From Halomonas gemina (GTDB taxonomy: Bacteria; Pseudomonadota; Gammaproteobacteria; Pseudomonadales; Halomonadaceae), in the NCBI RefSeq assembly GCF_023554995.1, contig NZ_JAMJPK010000005.1, positions 1-64,000 of the forward strand: DNA of 64,000 nt, in the 5' to 3' direction. The position numbers and the translations under genes are program-made. Below are positions 40,645 through 49,979 of the stretch, piece by piece (position 1 is the stretch's first letter; each line of letters starts with the position of its first letter). Under the pieces are notes generated by a model. It was not told the DNA's origin. It saw nothing but the letters and a program-made list of their open reading frames with translations, and did no database searches.

Positions 40645-41148
40645 ATGGCAAAGAAAGCGTCCAAGGATGTCCCGGTCTCGACCGAGAAGCCTTCCCAGCC
40701 GTCGGAGTCGCGGGCGATGAGCCCGTTCCGGGAGTTCGAACGCATGCTCGATACCTTCTTCGATCGTGGCGGTATGCCGTCGCGCTGGGAGCACCCACTC
40801 TGGCAGCGCTTTGCCGCCTTCGAGAAGGGCATGCCGAAGGTCGACGTCATCGACCGCGATACCGAGGTGGTGGTGCGCGCCGAGGTCCCGGGCTTCGAGC
40901 GCGAGGAGCTCGACGTCTCGGTGACCGACGGCGCGGTGACCATCAAGGGCGAGCACCGCGAGGAGAGCAAGGAGGAGGAGGGCGAGTACTTCCACTCCGA
41001 GATCTCCCAGGGGGCCTTTACCCGGACGGTGGCACTGCCCAGCGAGATCGATGCCGACAAGGCGGCGGCCAGCTTCAAGAACGGCGTCCTCGAGCTGACG
41101 CTGCCCAAGCGCAAGAAGGCCAACCGCCGCAAGGTCGAGGTGAAGTAA
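40645..41148 (+). CDS. Hsp20 family small heat-shock protein
   Basis: In this 167-residue protein a variable N-terminus (with SPFREFERMLDTFFDR) precedes an alpha-crystallin domain from about residue 65 (MPKVDVIDRDTEVVVRAEVPG...). The domain ends in the conserved FKNGVLELTLPK. It is an ATP-independent holdase. ATG at 40645 follows GAGGAG by eight bases. A large part of the longer open frame upstream overlaps the deaminase gene and is not used. Confidence 0.93.
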   Translation: MAKKASKDVPVSTEKPSQPSESRAMSPFREFERMLDTFFDRGGMPSRWEHPLWQRFAAFEKGMPKVDVIDRDTEVVVRAEVPGFEREELDVSVTDGAVTIKGEHREESKEEEGEYFHSEISQGAFTRTVALPSEIDADKAAASFKNGVLELTLPKRKKANRRKVEVK

Positions 41149-41162
41149 ACCGCTGAGAATAA

Positions 41163-41191
41163 GCGGCATGTCGGTCTCTCCGGCATGCCGC
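41163..41191 (+). terminator. Hairpin after hsp20
   Basis: An inverted repeat GCGGCATG / CATGCCGC with a 13-base loop begins 15 bases after the hsp20 stop. It lacks a T-run and lies just before the capA-like ribosome site, so read-through is likely. Confidence 0.45.
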
Positions 41192-41228
41192 GGTGGCTGG
41201 GGTTACTGCCTGGAACCAGGGGGAGGCG

Positions 41229-42380
41229 ATGGCCGACGTGACCCTGTGGCTGGCCGGGGACGTGATGACCGCGCGCGGCATCGACCAGATCCTGCTGCAT
41301 CCCGGCGATCCCCGGATCCTCGAGCCCTACATGACCTCGGCCATCGACTATGTCCGGCTGGCCGAGCGCGTGACCGGCCCCATCCCGCATCCCGTGGACT
41401 TCGCCTACGTCTGGGGCGACGCCTTGGCGTGGCTCGAGCGCCAGGCCCCCGACCTGCGCCTGATCAACCTGGAGACGGCGGTCACCACCAGCGACGCTGC
41501 CGAGCCCAAGGGGATCCACTACCGCATGCATCCCGCCAACCTGCCGGTGCTTGCCGCAGCGGGGGTGGATGCCTGCGTGCTGGCCAACAACCATGTACTG
41601 GACTGGGGCAGGCAGGGGCTTGGCGAGACCCTGGCGGTGCTCGGCAAGGCGGGCTACGCCACGGCCGGTGCCGGCCTGGATCGGCTCCAGGCAAGAGTCC
41701 CGGCGCGCTTCGAGGTGCCCGGCGGGCGCGTGAGGCTGCTGGCCTTCGGCCTTCCCAGCAGCGGCGTGCCCATCGACTGGGCGGCCGGTGATGAAAGGCC
41801 GGGGGTCAATGTGCTGGCCGACCTCTCGCGCGAGGCCGTGTCGACCATCGCCGCCGACGTCGCCCGCGGGCGCGAATCCGGAGAACTGGCACTGGTTTCG
41901 CTGCACTGGGGCGGCAATTGGGGCTACGCGATCCCCGATGCGCATCGGGAGTTCGCCCACCGGCTGATCGACGAGGCCGGCGTGGACCTGGTCTGGGGCC
42001 ACTCTTCCCATCATGCCCTGGGCATCGAGGTGTACCGTGGCAGGCTGATCCTCTACGGCTGCGGTGACCTGATCAACGACTATGAGGGCATCACCGGCCA
42101 CGAGGGCTTCCGCGGCGACCTGGCGCTGCTCTACTTTCCGACGCTCTGCCCCACGGGCGGCCGCCTGAAAAGGCTGGTCATGGTGCCCCTGCAGCGCCGT
42201 CACTTCCGCCTCAATCGGGCCCCCCGCGATGAGGCCGAGTGGCTGTGCCGGATGCTGAATCGCGAGGGGCGGCCGCTCGGCACCCGGGTACGGCACGATG
42301 GCCATGGCCAGCTGGTACTCGAGTGGCAAGGCGAGCGGCGAGGCCGTTCAGCCGATGTCTTGCTTTACTGCCCGTCCTGA
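41229..42380 (+). CDS. CapA/PgsA-type metallophosphoesterase family protein
   Basis: A 383-residue CapA-fold protein with the metal-site motifs [41 protein letters not shown] and GHSSHHALG. The family is named for poly-gamma-glutamate/capsule synthesis, but no capBC or pgsBC gene is present and no signal peptide is visible. A cytoplasmic phosphoesterase is therefore more likely here. ATG at 41229 has GGGAGG. Its last 16 bases overlap the end of the convergent deacetylase gene. Confidence 0.85.
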   Translation: MADVTLWLAGDVMTARGIDQILLHPGDPRILEPYMTSAIDYVRLAERVTGPIPHPVDFAYVWGDALAWLERQAPDLRLINLETAVTTSDAAEPKGIHYRMHPANLPVLAAAGVDACVLANNHVLDWGRQGLGETLAVLGKAGYATAGAGLDRLQARVPARFEVPGGRVRLLAFGLPSSGVPIDWAAGDERPGVNVLADLSREAVSTIAADVARGRESGELALVSLHWGGNWGYAIPDAHREFAHRLIDEAGVDLVWGHSSHHALGIEVYRGRLILYGCGDLINDYEGITGHEGFRGDLALLYFPTLCPTGGRLKRLVMVPLQRRHFRLNRAPRDEAEWLCRMLNREGRPLGTRVRHDGHGQLVLEWQGERRGRSADVLLYCPS

Positions 42381-43507
42381 CCGGCGTCGGGCGGTGTAAC
42401 CGATGCTTCCGGTTCGGTGACGAAGGCACCGCGATGGAAGGCCGCCGCGGCCTCCACCTCGGCAAGGCCGCGCAAGCCGGGTTCCGGTGGCTCGTCGCCG
42501 GCCAGCACCTTGAGCACCGATCTGACACCGCGCGACAGCGATATCAGGTTGTAGCCGCCTTCCAGCACGAAGACCAGCCTTCCCCCGCACTGCCGGCGTG
42601 CCAGGCTCTGCAGGATGCCGGTCATGGCGGCAAAGCCGTCATAGGAGACATTCAGCGCCAGGTCATGGCTGTGGGGGTCGAACCCTGTCGAGACCAGGAT
42701 CAGGTCGGGTCGGAACCACTCGGCCGCCGGTACCAGGATCTCACGGAAAGCCTTGAGGAAGGCGGCGTCGCCGGCATCGGCAGGTAGGGGAACATTGATG
42801 ATGGCGCCATCCCCGAGGCCCACGCCGACCTCCTCGAGACTCCCCGTGCCGGGGTAGAAGGGAGAGGCACGGTGGATATCGAAGAACAGCACATCCGGAT
42901 CCGCCCAGAAGATGTCCTGGGTGCCGTTCCCATGATGGGCATCCCAATCGACGATCATGACCCGCTGGCAGCCTAGCGCCGCCTGGGCATGGGCGGCAGC
43001 CACCGCCACGTTGTTGAACAGGCAGAAGCCGCGGGCGCGCACCGGTTCGGCGTGGTGGCCGGGGGGCCTGACCAGCGCGAAGCTGCTCTCGGCTCGCCCC
43101 ACTACCACCGCCTCGACGGCGGCGATCGCCGTGCCGGCGGCTACCTCGGCGGCCTCGACGCTGCCGGGTGATACGGCCGTGGTATCCACGTCCAGCCAGG
43201 CGCTCTTGCCGCGCAGCTCAAAGATGCTGTCCAGGTAGGAGCTGGTGTGGACGCGCCCCAGTTGCTCACGAGTTGCCGGCATGCCGGTCTCGAAGGTCAC
43301 CCCGGGAATCGGTTCGAGTTCCAGCAGATGCCGGATGGCGGTGAGCCGGGCGGGGTGTTCGGGATACTTCCAGGGCACCCCCAGCCCCGACAACAGTGAG
43401 CGGACTCGCGTGTCCATGCGCCCCGGCAGGAAGGGCACCTCGATGTCCGGTTCATGGGCCAGCATCCGTTCGTCATAGAAGGCGATCACGCTGTTCAGTT
43501 CGGCCAC
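42365..43507 (-). CDS. Histone-deacetylase superfamily enzyme (AcuC/APAH-like)
   Basis: The 380-residue zinc hydrolase has the arginase-deacetylase active site: RPPGHHAEP (catalytic His pair), [15 protein letters not shown] (zinc Asp and His), [14 protein letters not shown] and [11 protein letters not shown] (zinc Asp). It could deacetylate protein lysines or acetylpolyamines. The start is GTG with GGAG upstream. A variable C-terminal tail follows the core. The 3' end overlaps the capA-like gene by 16 bases on the opposite strand. Confidence 0.9.
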   Translation of the reverse strand: MAELNSVIAFYDERMLAHEPDIEVPFLPGRMDTRVRSLLSGLGVPWKYPEHPARLTAIRHLLELEPIPGVTFETGMPATREQLGRVHTSSYLDSIFELRGKSAWLDVDTTAVSPGSVEAAEVAAGTAIAAVEAVVVGRAESSFALVRPPGHHAEPVRARGFCLFNNVAVAAAHAQAALGCQRVMIVDWDAHHGNGTQDIFWADPDVLFFDIHRASPFYPGTGSLEEVGVGLGDGAIINVPLPADAGDAAFLKAFREILVPAAEWFRPDLILVSTGFDPHSHDLALNVSYDGFAAMTGILQSLARRQCGGRLVFVLEGGYNLISLSRGVRSVLKVLAGDEPPEPGLRGLAEVEAAAAFHRGAFVTEPEASVTPPDAGQDGQ

Positions 43508-43611
43508 TGTGAAAGCTCCATGGTGTGCACATTATAAGATCGTGGTGGCTCATGCATGTGACTACAGCATATCAGGGGGCTGGCATCGGGGGGGGAGAAC
43601 GGCCTGTCATA

Positions 43612-44250
43612 TCAGCGCATGGCGTCGAGCAGACGTTCCACGGCCAGAAACAGCTGGCGGTGCGGCTGGGCGCCCTCGAGCACGCCGGCGTGCTCCCCAT
43701 CCAGCGAGAAGCGCAGGCCCGGCACGCCGCCGATACCGAGCTCCCGGGCGGTCTGTTGGTCGGCCATTACCTGCGGGCGGAAGTCGCCCTGCGCCAGGGC
43801 CTGGCGCAGGGCCTCGCCATCCAGATCGAGCGCCTGCGCCACGCGGACGAGTGCCTTGGGGTCGGCCAGGTCGAGGCTCTCCTCGAAGAAGCCGCGGAAC
43901 AGCGCCGTGCGCATGGCGCCGTCGGCCCCGGGCCGGACGGCCTCCTGCATCCAGGCCCAGGCACTGGCCTCGTGGGCCAGCCGCGAACGGGGCTGGAGGC
44001 GGGGCAGGCGAAGGGTCATGCCACGCTCCGCGGCCATGGGATAGACGGCCCGCTCCCAGGTGTCGTGCAGGTAGTCGCCGTCGGGGTCGAGGGTCGGCTC
44101 GGGCTCGGGGCGCAGCTCGAAGGCTCGCCAGCGGATCGCCACGACGTCGCCGAAGCGCTCTGCCAGGGCGTCGAGCTCCGGGGCCTCCAGGTAACAGAAG
44201 GGGCAGACGTAGTCGCTGAAGACATCGAGGGTAATGCGCGGCCGGGTCAT
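43612..44250 (-). CDS. DsbA family oxidoreductase, FrnE-like
   Basis: A 212-residue cytoplasmic DsbA-fold protein. LDVFSDYVCPFCYLEAP carries the redox CPFC pair near residue 15, and GIGGVPGLRF supplies the cis-Pro loop (GVP). FrnE-like proteins are disulfide isomerases or 2-hydroxychromene-isomerase-like enzymes without signal peptides. ATG at 44250 follows AGGAGG; the 60-residue extension to 44430 is not supported. Confidence 0.88.
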   Translation of the reverse strand: MTRPRITLDVFSDYVCPFCYLEAPELDALAERFGDVVAIRWRAFELRPEPEPTLDPDGDYLHDTWERAVYPMAAERGMTLRLPRLQPRSRLAHEASAWAWMQEAVRPGADGAMRTALFRGFFEESLDLADPKALVRVAQALDLDGEALRQALAQGDFRPQVMADQQTARELGIGGVPGLRFSLDGEHAGVLEGAQPHRQLFLAVERLLDAMR

Positions 44251-44341
44251 CGGGTGCCTCCTGTGGGGATGCGGCAGGACCCGGGAGGGTAACAGCGCCT
44301 CGCCCGACAGGACATGGCGGGAGAGGGCGGTCGCTGCGATT

Positions 44342-44626
44342 TCAGGCGCTGCGGCTGACGGGTTCGGCGCGGATGTGCAGATGCACGGCGCAGGCGACCC
44401 GCAGCATCGAGGTGAGGTTGGGCACCGCACCCTTGGTAGCCATCACCTCCCCGTAGAGCTCGCTGATGAACTGTCCCGTGGAGAGCTGCTGGTCGCGGGC
44501 CAGGTGATCGAGGATCTCCCAGAACTCGTTCTCGAGCCGCACGCTGGTCACGCTGCCCTGCAGGCGCAGCGAGCGGGTGGTGCATTCGTAGCGTTGGGGG
44601 TCGGTGGAGGCATAGACGTGGCACAT
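44342..44626 (-). CDS. Ribbon-helix-helix domain protein
   Basis: A 94-residue protein with the pattern MCHVYASTDPxxYE, then TRSLRLQGSVTSVRLENEFWEILDHLA (a beta strand followed by a helix, the RHH_4 type) and a C-terminal LTSMLRVACAVHLHI helix. It may be a small DNA-binding regulator. The start ATG 44626 follows GGAG by eight bases. It diverges from the GMC dehydrogenase operon with an inverted repeat between them, so it might regulate that operon. Confidence 0.82.
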   Translation of the reverse strand: MCHVYASTDPQRYECTTRSLRLQGSVTSVRLENEFWEILDHLARDQQLSTGQFISELYGEVMATKGAVPNLTSMLRVACAVHLHIRAEPVSRSA

Positions 44627-44726
44627 GGCGTTCACTCCGCAGGAGACCGGGTGCCGGAGAGTGGTCCCGGCTCGTTCGACCTTGCCCTCTGTGATCGTCC
44701 ATGAGCATTAGACCATCGTCGATGTA

Positions 44727-44741
44727 GTAACCCGCTGTTAC
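44727..44741. promoter_or_regulatory. Short inverted repeat between the RHH gene and the GMC operon
   Basis: GTAAC-N5-GTTAC forms a 15-base dyad in the 242-base divergent gap. It could be an operator for the ribbon-helix-helix protein or another regulator. The arms are only five bases, so chance is possible. Confidence 0.3.
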
Positions 44742-44868
44742 CCGTCCTGGCATGCTTGCGCCTACTCTCCTTAGAGGTGGCCGGTCCACCGTTGGATTCC
44801 TACAACAAGAAGCAAGGCGCGGTTCCCCCTCCTCGGGCGCTGCGCCACCCACACCGGAGAGGTCAGCG

Positions 44869-45438
44869 ATGAGTTCACCCACGATTTCCCGCCGCGTCTT
44901 CCTCAAGGCGAGTGGCGGCGTTCTGGCCGGCACCCTGGCCTTCGCCAGCGGCCCCATCGCCCTGCTGGCGCCCTCGCGCAGCTGGGCGATGCCGCTCGAC
45001 AACCTGGGTTCCCGCCAGGGCGAGGTCCTGCTTGCGGTCACCCGGCAGATCTTCCCCCACCCGGATCTCGAGGATGCCGTCTACGCCTACGTGGTGAAGA
45101 GCCTCGATCGCAAGGCCGTCGAGGGGGCGCTGCTCACCACGCTCGACGACGGCATCGCCGAGCTCGACAGGTCCGCGGGCGGTGACTGGCTGGCGCTGGA
45201 CGACGCGGCACGGCTCGAGCACCTCGCCCCCCTGGCCGGCACCCTCTTCTTCGAGGCCATCCGTGGCGACGCCGTGGTCTCGCTCTACGACAACCCCCTG
45301 GCCTACGCCCATTTCGGCTACGAGGGCGCGGAGGGTGACGGTGGCTACCTGACCAAGGGCTTCAATGACCTTGCCTGGCTGCCCGACCCGCCCCGGCCCG
45401 AGGGCGGCTACCTGCCCTTCGAGGAGCCGACGGCCTGA
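44869..45438 (+). CDS. Tat-exported small subunit of a GMC dehydrogenase (gluconate 2-dehydrogenase subunit 3-like)
   Basis: In this 189-residue protein the twin-arginine signal SRRVFLKASGG is followed by a hydrophobic segment and an Ala cleavage region near residue 41. The mature part (QGEVLLAVTRQIFPHPDLEDAVY) resembles the gamma subunit of periplasmic gluconate or glucose dehydrogenases, which carries the partner flavoprotein through the Tat system. It lies 53 bases before the GMC gene. ATG 44869 follows GAGAGG. Confidence 0.83.
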   Translation: MSSPTISRRVFLKASGGVLAGTLAFASGPIALLAPSRSWAMPLDNLGSRQGEVLLAVTRQIFPHPDLEDAVYAYVVKSLDRKAVEGALLTTLDDGIAELDRSAGGDWLALDDAARLEHLAPLAGTLFFEAIRGDAVVSLYDNPLAYAHFGYEGAEGDGGYLTKGFNDLAWLPDPPRPEGGYLPFEEPTA

Positions 45439-45491
45439 CGGGGCGCCGAGGGATCGACGACCAGAACAACAACGCATGTGGAGACGCCAAG

Positions 45492-47075
45492 ATGGCAATG
45501 ACCGACAACCAGAAGACCTTCGCCCATGACGATGCCAGCGTCGTGGTGGTGATCGGGTCCGGCGCGGGGGGCGGCACCCTGGCCAACGAGTTGGCCCAGC
45601 AGGGCATCGACGTGGTGGTGCTGGAGGCTGGTGCCCTGCACACCACCGCCGACTTCCTGGCCGACGAGTGGGCCTCCTTCGCCCAGCTCGCCTGGCTCGA
45701 TACCCGCACCACCTCGGGCAGCTTTCGCCTGGCCAGGGACTTTCCCAACCTGCCGGCCTGGATCGTCAAGTCGGTGGGCGGCACCACCGTGCACTGGGCC
45801 GGGGCGAGCCTGCGCATCCAGCCCCACGAATTCGCGGCGCTGACGAATTACGGCGAGATCGAGGGCGCCAACCTGCTCGACTGGCCGCTCACCTATGACG
45901 ACCTGGCCCCCTACTACGACCGCGCCGAGCGGCGCATGGGGGTGACCCGCACCAACGACAACAAGGGGTTGCCCGGCAACAACAACTTCAAGGTGATGTA
46001 CGCCGGCGCGAAGAACCTCGGCTATTCGTGCAACACCGGCCATATGGCCATCAACAGCGCGCCACGCGACGGGCGCGCCGCCTGTCAGCAGCGCGGCTTC
46101 TGCTTCCAGGGCTGCACGACCGGCGCCAAGTGGTCGACCCTCTACACCGAGCTGCCCGAGGGCATCGCCACCGGCCATCTGGAGCTGCGCCCGGAGTCCC
46201 ACGTGGCGCGCATCGAGCACGATGACAGCGGCAGGGTCACGGCGGTGGTTTACTTCGATGCCGAGGGCAACGAGCAGCGCCAGCAGGCGCGCCTGGTGGC
46301 GGTGGCCGGCAACTCCCTGGAGACGCCGCGCCTGCTGCTCAACTCCGCCAGCACGATGTTCCCGGAGGGGCTTGCCAACGGCTCGGGCCAGGTGGGACGC
46401 AACTACATGCGCCACATGACCGGCTCGGTCTACGCCACCTTCGAGGAGCCCGTGCACATGTACCGCGGCACCACCATGGCCGGCATCGTCTCCGACGAAG
46501 CGCGCCATGACCCCGAGCGGGGCTTCGTCGGCGGCTACGAGATGGAGACCCTGTCGCTGGGCCTGCCCTTCATGGCGGCCTTCCTCGACCCCGGTGCCTG
46601 GGGGCCGCGCTTCACCGGCGCGCTCGACCAGTACGAGAACATGGCCGGCATGTGGCTGGTGGGCGAGGACCTGCCCCAGGCGAGCAACCGCGTGACCCTC
46701 AACCCCGACGTCACCGACCGCTACGGGCTGCCGGTGGCCAACGTCCACTACGACGACCACCCCAACGACATCGCCATGCGCGAGCACGGCTACCGTCAGG
46801 GCGCCGAGCTCTACCGCTCGGTGGGAGCCAAGGACATCTACGAGGTGCCGCCTTACCCCTCGACGCATAACCTGGGCACCTGCCGGATGAGCGAGCGCCC
46901 CGAGGATGGCGTCTGCAATGGCTATGGCCAGGCCCACGAGATCCCCAACCTGTTCATCTCGGACGGCAGTCAGTTCACCACCTCCGCGGCGGAGAACCCG
47001 ACCCTGACCATCGTCTCGCTGGCCATCCGCCAGGCCGAACACATCGGCCAGCTGATGCAGCGCGGCGAGGTCTGA
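45492..47075 (+). CDS. GMC oxidoreductase, gluconate/glucose dehydrogenase type
   Basis: The 527-residue FAD protein has the Rossmann motif VVIGSGAGGGTLANELAQQG near residue 20 and the GMC loop VGGTTVHWAG. The Cys-rich segment CQQRGFCFQGCTTGAK (near 197-212) resembles the iron-sulfur region of FAD-dependent glucose dehydrogenases, and HNLGTCRM and the C-terminal NPTLTIVSLA are conserved. It probably oxidises a sugar or polyol in the periplasm, exported with its Tat-bearing partner. No cytochrome c subunit gene follows. Confidence 0.88.
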   Translation: MAMTDNQKTFAHDDASVVVVIGSGAGGGTLANELAQQGIDVVVLEAGALHTTADFLADEWASFAQLAWLDTRTTSGSFRLARDFPNLPAWIVKSVGGTTVHWAGASLRIQPHEFAALTNYGEIEGANLLDWPLTYDDLAPYYDRAERRMGVTRTNDNKGLPGNNNFKVMYAGAKNLGYSCNTGHMAINSAPRDGRAACQQRGFCFQGCTTGAKWSTLYTELPEGIATGHLELRPESHVARIEHDDSGRVTAVVYFDAEGNEQRQQARLVAVAGNSLETPRLLLNSASTMFPEGLANGSGQVGRNYMRHMTGSVYATFEEPVHMYRGTTMAGIVSDEARHDPERGFVGGYEMETLSLGLPFMAAFLDPGAWGPRFTGALDQYENMAGMWLVGEDLPQASNRVTLNPDVTDRYGLPVANVHYDDHPNDIAMREHGYRQGAELYRSVGAKDIYEVPPYPSTHNLGTCRMSERPEDGVCNGYGQAHEIPNLFISDGSQFTTSAAENPTLTIVSLAIRQAEHIGQLMQRGEV

Positions 47076-47089
47076 CGAAGCAGCATGAC

Positions 47090-47111
47090 GCGCCCGGCCT
47101 CGGCCGGGCGC
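47090..47111 (+). terminator. Hairpin terminator after the GMC operon
   Basis: A 9-10-bp GC-rich stem (GCGCCCGGC / GCCGGGCGC) with a 4-base effective loop is followed by CTCCTCATTCATTC, 15 bases past the stop codon. Confidence 0.68.
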
Positions 47112-47151
47112 GCTCCTCATTCATTCACGTCATCGATCAAGGAGTTGCGAC

Positions 47152-47685
47152 ATGAGCTTTGCAGGTGAGCAGTATCCCGGCGTCCAGGCGCCACCCCCCG
47201 AGGCCGATGGCTTTCGCCTCAACCACACCATGCTGCGCATCAAGGATCCCGAGGCCGCGCTGGGCTTCTATACCCGGGTGTTCGGCATGCGGGTGCTGCG
47301 CCGGCTCGACTTCGAGGCGATGCAGTTCTCGCTCTACTTCCTGGCGCGCCCGGAAGCCGGCGAGAGCGTCCCGGAGGAGACCGGCGAGCGCACCGTCTGG
47401 ACCTTCAGCCAGCGCGGTGTGCTGGAACTGACCCATAACTGGGGGACCGAGAGCCGTGAGGGACGGATCTATCACGACGGCAATGCCGAGCCCCAGGGGT
47501 TCGGCCACATCTGCTTCTCGGTGCCGGACCTGGAGGCGGCCGAGGCCTGGTTCGACGCCAACGAGGTGGAGTTCGTCAAGCGCTCGGACCAGGGTAAGAT
47601 GAAGGATGTGGTCTTCGTCAAGGACGTCGACGGCTACTGGATCGAGGTCGTCCAGGCCGACCGGCTCTCCGCCCTGGGCGACTGA
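47152..47685 (+). CDS. gloA: Lactoylglutathione lyase (glyoxalase I)
   Basis: A 177-residue protein of the longer, eukaryote-like GloA type, opening LNHTMLRIKDPEAALGFYTRVFGM. Metal ligands are expected at the His of NHTML, the Glu of LELTHNWG, the His of GFGHICFSV and the Glu of WIEVVQ. It isomerises the hemithioacetal of methylglyoxal and glutathione. An AAGGAG site precedes the ATG. It converges with the PanE-like gene. Confidence 0.92.
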   Translation: MSFAGEQYPGVQAPPPEADGFRLNHTMLRIKDPEAALGFYTRVFGMRVLRRLDFEAMQFSLYFLARPEAGESVPEETGERTVWTFSQRGVLELTHNWGTESREGRIYHDGNAEPQGFGHICFSVPDLEAAEAWFDANEVEFVKRSDQGKMKDVVFVKDVDGYWIEVVQADRLSALGD

Positions 47686-47693
47686 GCCCCGGC

Positions 47694-48635
47694 CTAGCCG
47701 GTGGCGTCGTCTCCGCGTGCCGCCCGCTCCTGGGGCAGCAGGGCGGCATGGATCATGGCGTTGATCGGGGTGGGGACACCGGCCTCGCGTCCCAGCCGCA
47801 CCACGGCACCGTTCTGGGCCTCCAGTTCGGAGGGACGGCCCGCCATGATGTCGCGCTGCATGGAGGCGGTGCTCTCGGCCGGCAGCGCGTCGATGAAGGT
47901 CATGGCCCGCGTCACCGCGTCCTCCGGCAGCGCTACCCCTCGGGCCCGGGCCACCGTCTCGATCTCGGCGAGCAGGCGCTCGGTCAGCGAGCGGGTCTCG
48001 GGTAGCGTGCGGGTCACCCCGATGGGCGCCCGGGTGACGGCCCCGATGCCGCTCATCGCGCAGATGAACAGGAACTTGCTCCATACCGCGGCCTGGATGT
48101 CGTCGGGCATCTCGGCACTGACGCCCGGGGCGCGCTCCAGGGCGTCGCGCAGTCGTCGGGCGCCGTCATCCTGACCGGGGTGCCGGGTGCCCAGGCGCAC
48201 GAAGGGCGATACGCCCGCATGGCGAATGCGGCCCGGGGCCTCGCGCCAGGCGAGGATGCCGCAAAGCCCGTCGAGCACCGGTGCCTCGCCGAGTACCCCG
48301 GCCAGGACGTCCGCCGCCTCGACGCCATTCTCCAGCGGCAGTACCAGGGTCCGGGGGCCGACCATCGGCCTGATCGCCTCGGCGGCCGCGCGGACCTGCC
48401 AGGCCTTCACCGCCACGATCACCGCATCCACGATTCCCACCTCGGCCGGGTCGTCGGTGGCCCTGGCCGGGTCGAGGGTCACGTCGCCCTCAATGCTCGA
48501 CACCGCCAGGCCGCTTCGACGGATGGCCGCCAGGTGCTCGCCCCTGGCGATGAAGGTGACTTCCTCGCCGCCCTGTGCCAGGCGGGCGCCGAAGTAGCCC
48601 CCCACGCCGCCGCTGCCCATGATCGCGACCTTCAT
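47694..48635 (-). CDS. 2-dehydropantoate 2-reductase family protein (PanE-like)
   Basis: In this 313-residue protein MKVAIMGSGGVGGYFGARLAQGG is the NADP-binding Rossmann start. VKAWQV and the LPLENGVEAADVL segment follow, with the catalytic Lys expected in AVWSKFLFICAMSG. The family includes ketopantoate reductase and related 2-oxoacid reductases. With no pan genes adjacent, true PanE activity is uncertain. A GGAGAG site precedes the ATG. Confidence 0.86.
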   Translation of the reverse strand: MKVAIMGSGGVGGYFGARLAQGGEEVTFIARGEHLAAIRRSGLAVSSIEGDVTLDPARATDDPAEVGIVDAVIVAVKAWQVRAAAEAIRPMVGPRTLVLPLENGVEAADVLAGVLGEAPVLDGLCGILAWREAPGRIRHAGVSPFVRLGTRHPGQDDGARRLRDALERAPGVSAEMPDDIQAAVWSKFLFICAMSGIGAVTRAPIGVTRTLPETRSLTERLLAEIETVARARGVALPEDAVTRAMTFIDALPAESTASMQRDIMAGRPSELEAQNGAVVRLGREAGVPTPINAMIHAALLPQERAARGDDATG

Positions 48636-48879
48636 TCTCTCTCTCCGTTCCTGTCGGTGATGGCTCTGCCGAGCATACCGCCATGGGCGCGCCGCGGCGA
48701 TGGGCGAACTGGAGCTGCGGGGCCGGTCGGTGTCGGCTTCCGGCCTTGTTCATGGCACAGGACCTTGACGGCAACCTCGACATCGACTGCAGGATGCGAC
48801 GGCATCGGGACGATCACGCTCGAGTCGTGGCTCGTCAAGAGGGTGTGATACCTTTTTGCGATGTCGGGAGAGGACACAT

Positions 48880-49920
48880 ATGGCCAAGGATTCATCCCCC
48901 AACGCTGCCGCAAATGACGTCTCTCTACGGGACAAGGTCGAGTTCCTCTCGAGTTCTCGGGCTTACCCCGAGTTCGAGGGTGAGGTCGATGTCAGGGAGA
49001 CCCACATGGCCTGGGTCTTCCTGGCGGGGGAGCGTGTCTACAAGCTCAAGAAGCCCGTCGAGTACAAGCACCGCGACTGCCACTTCCTGCGCGACCGCGA
49101 GTTTCTCTGTCATGAGGAGGTGCGCCTCAACCGCCGCCTGGCACCGGAGGTCTACCTTGGTGTGTCGTCGTTGAGGCTGACTTCCGAAGGCACCCTGGAG
49201 ATCGATGGGGAGGGAGAGGTGGTCGACTGGCTCGTCGTGATGACGCGACTGCCCGAGCACCTCCTGCTGGATGTGGCGCTGGCAAAGGGCACCGTCACCA
49301 GGGCACGGATCACCCGCGTCGCCGAACGGCTCGCGGACTTCTATCAGGGACTCGAACCTGTCGAGATCTCGGTGAAGGAGTACCTGGCCCACTTCGCGCA
49401 TGAACACGACAGGAATCGGGAGGTCATCGGTGATACGCGTTTCTCGCTGCCGAGCGACGAGGTGGCAGCAGTGCTGGGCCGGCTCGAGCGCCTGCTAAAG
49501 GAGGAGCCCGACCTGCTGGGGGATCGTGTGCGCCAGGGGCGAGTCGTCGAGGGGCATGGTGACCTGCGCCCCGAGCACGTCTGCCTGACCGACCCCCCGG
49601 TTGTCATCGACTGCCTCGAGTTCAGCCAGCCCCTGCGGCGGGTGGACCCTTTCGACGAGCTGAGCTTCCTTGGGCTCGAGTGCGACCGGCTGGGTGCCGC
49701 CTGGGTCGGCAAGCAGCTGGTCAACGAGTGTGCCCGGATGCTCGGCGAGCGGCCATGCAGGCGGTTGCTGGCCTTCTACACGGCCTATCGCGCCTGTCTC
49801 AGGGCGCGCCTGACCCTCGCCCACCTGCTCGAGCCGGATCCGCGCACCCCGGACAAGTGGGAGCCGCGGGCCAGGCAGTACCTGGCCATGGCGCGGCGGG
49901 CCTGTCGTGAGCTCGACTAG
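48880..49920 (+). CDS. Aminoglycoside-phosphotransferase-fold kinase (COG2187 type)
   Basis: The 346-residue protein has a kinase-like N-lobe (HMAWVFLAGERVYKLKKPVEY with the ATP-site Lys) and a C-lobe whose VEGHGDLRPEHVCL is the catalytic loop and VIDCLEF the metal-binding segment. The family is uncharacterised. Some members are fused to P-loop gluconate-kinase-like domains, which is absent here. ATG 48880 has GGAGAGG upstream; the reading from 48856 is not needed. Confidence 0.83.
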   Translation: MAKDSSPNAAANDVSLRDKVEFLSSSRAYPEFEGEVDVRETHMAWVFLAGERVYKLKKPVEYKHRDCHFLRDREFLCHEEVRLNRRLAPEVYLGVSSLRLTSEGTLEIDGEGEVVDWLVVMTRLPEHLLLDVALAKGTVTRARITRVAERLADFYQGLEPVEISVKEYLAHFAHEHDRNREVIGDTRFSLPSDEVAAVLGRLERLLKEEPDLLGDRVRQGRVVEGHGDLRPEHVCLTDPPVVIDCLEFSQPLRRVDPFDELSFLGLECDRLGAAWVGKQLVNECARMLGERPCRRLLAFYTAYRACLRARLTLAHLLEPDPRTPDKWEPRARQYLAMARRACRELD

Positions 49921-49979
49921 CAGAAAATCTGCATGGATCCCTGGCCACTCGGGACTAAACACCTAGGAGGGTGCTGCCG

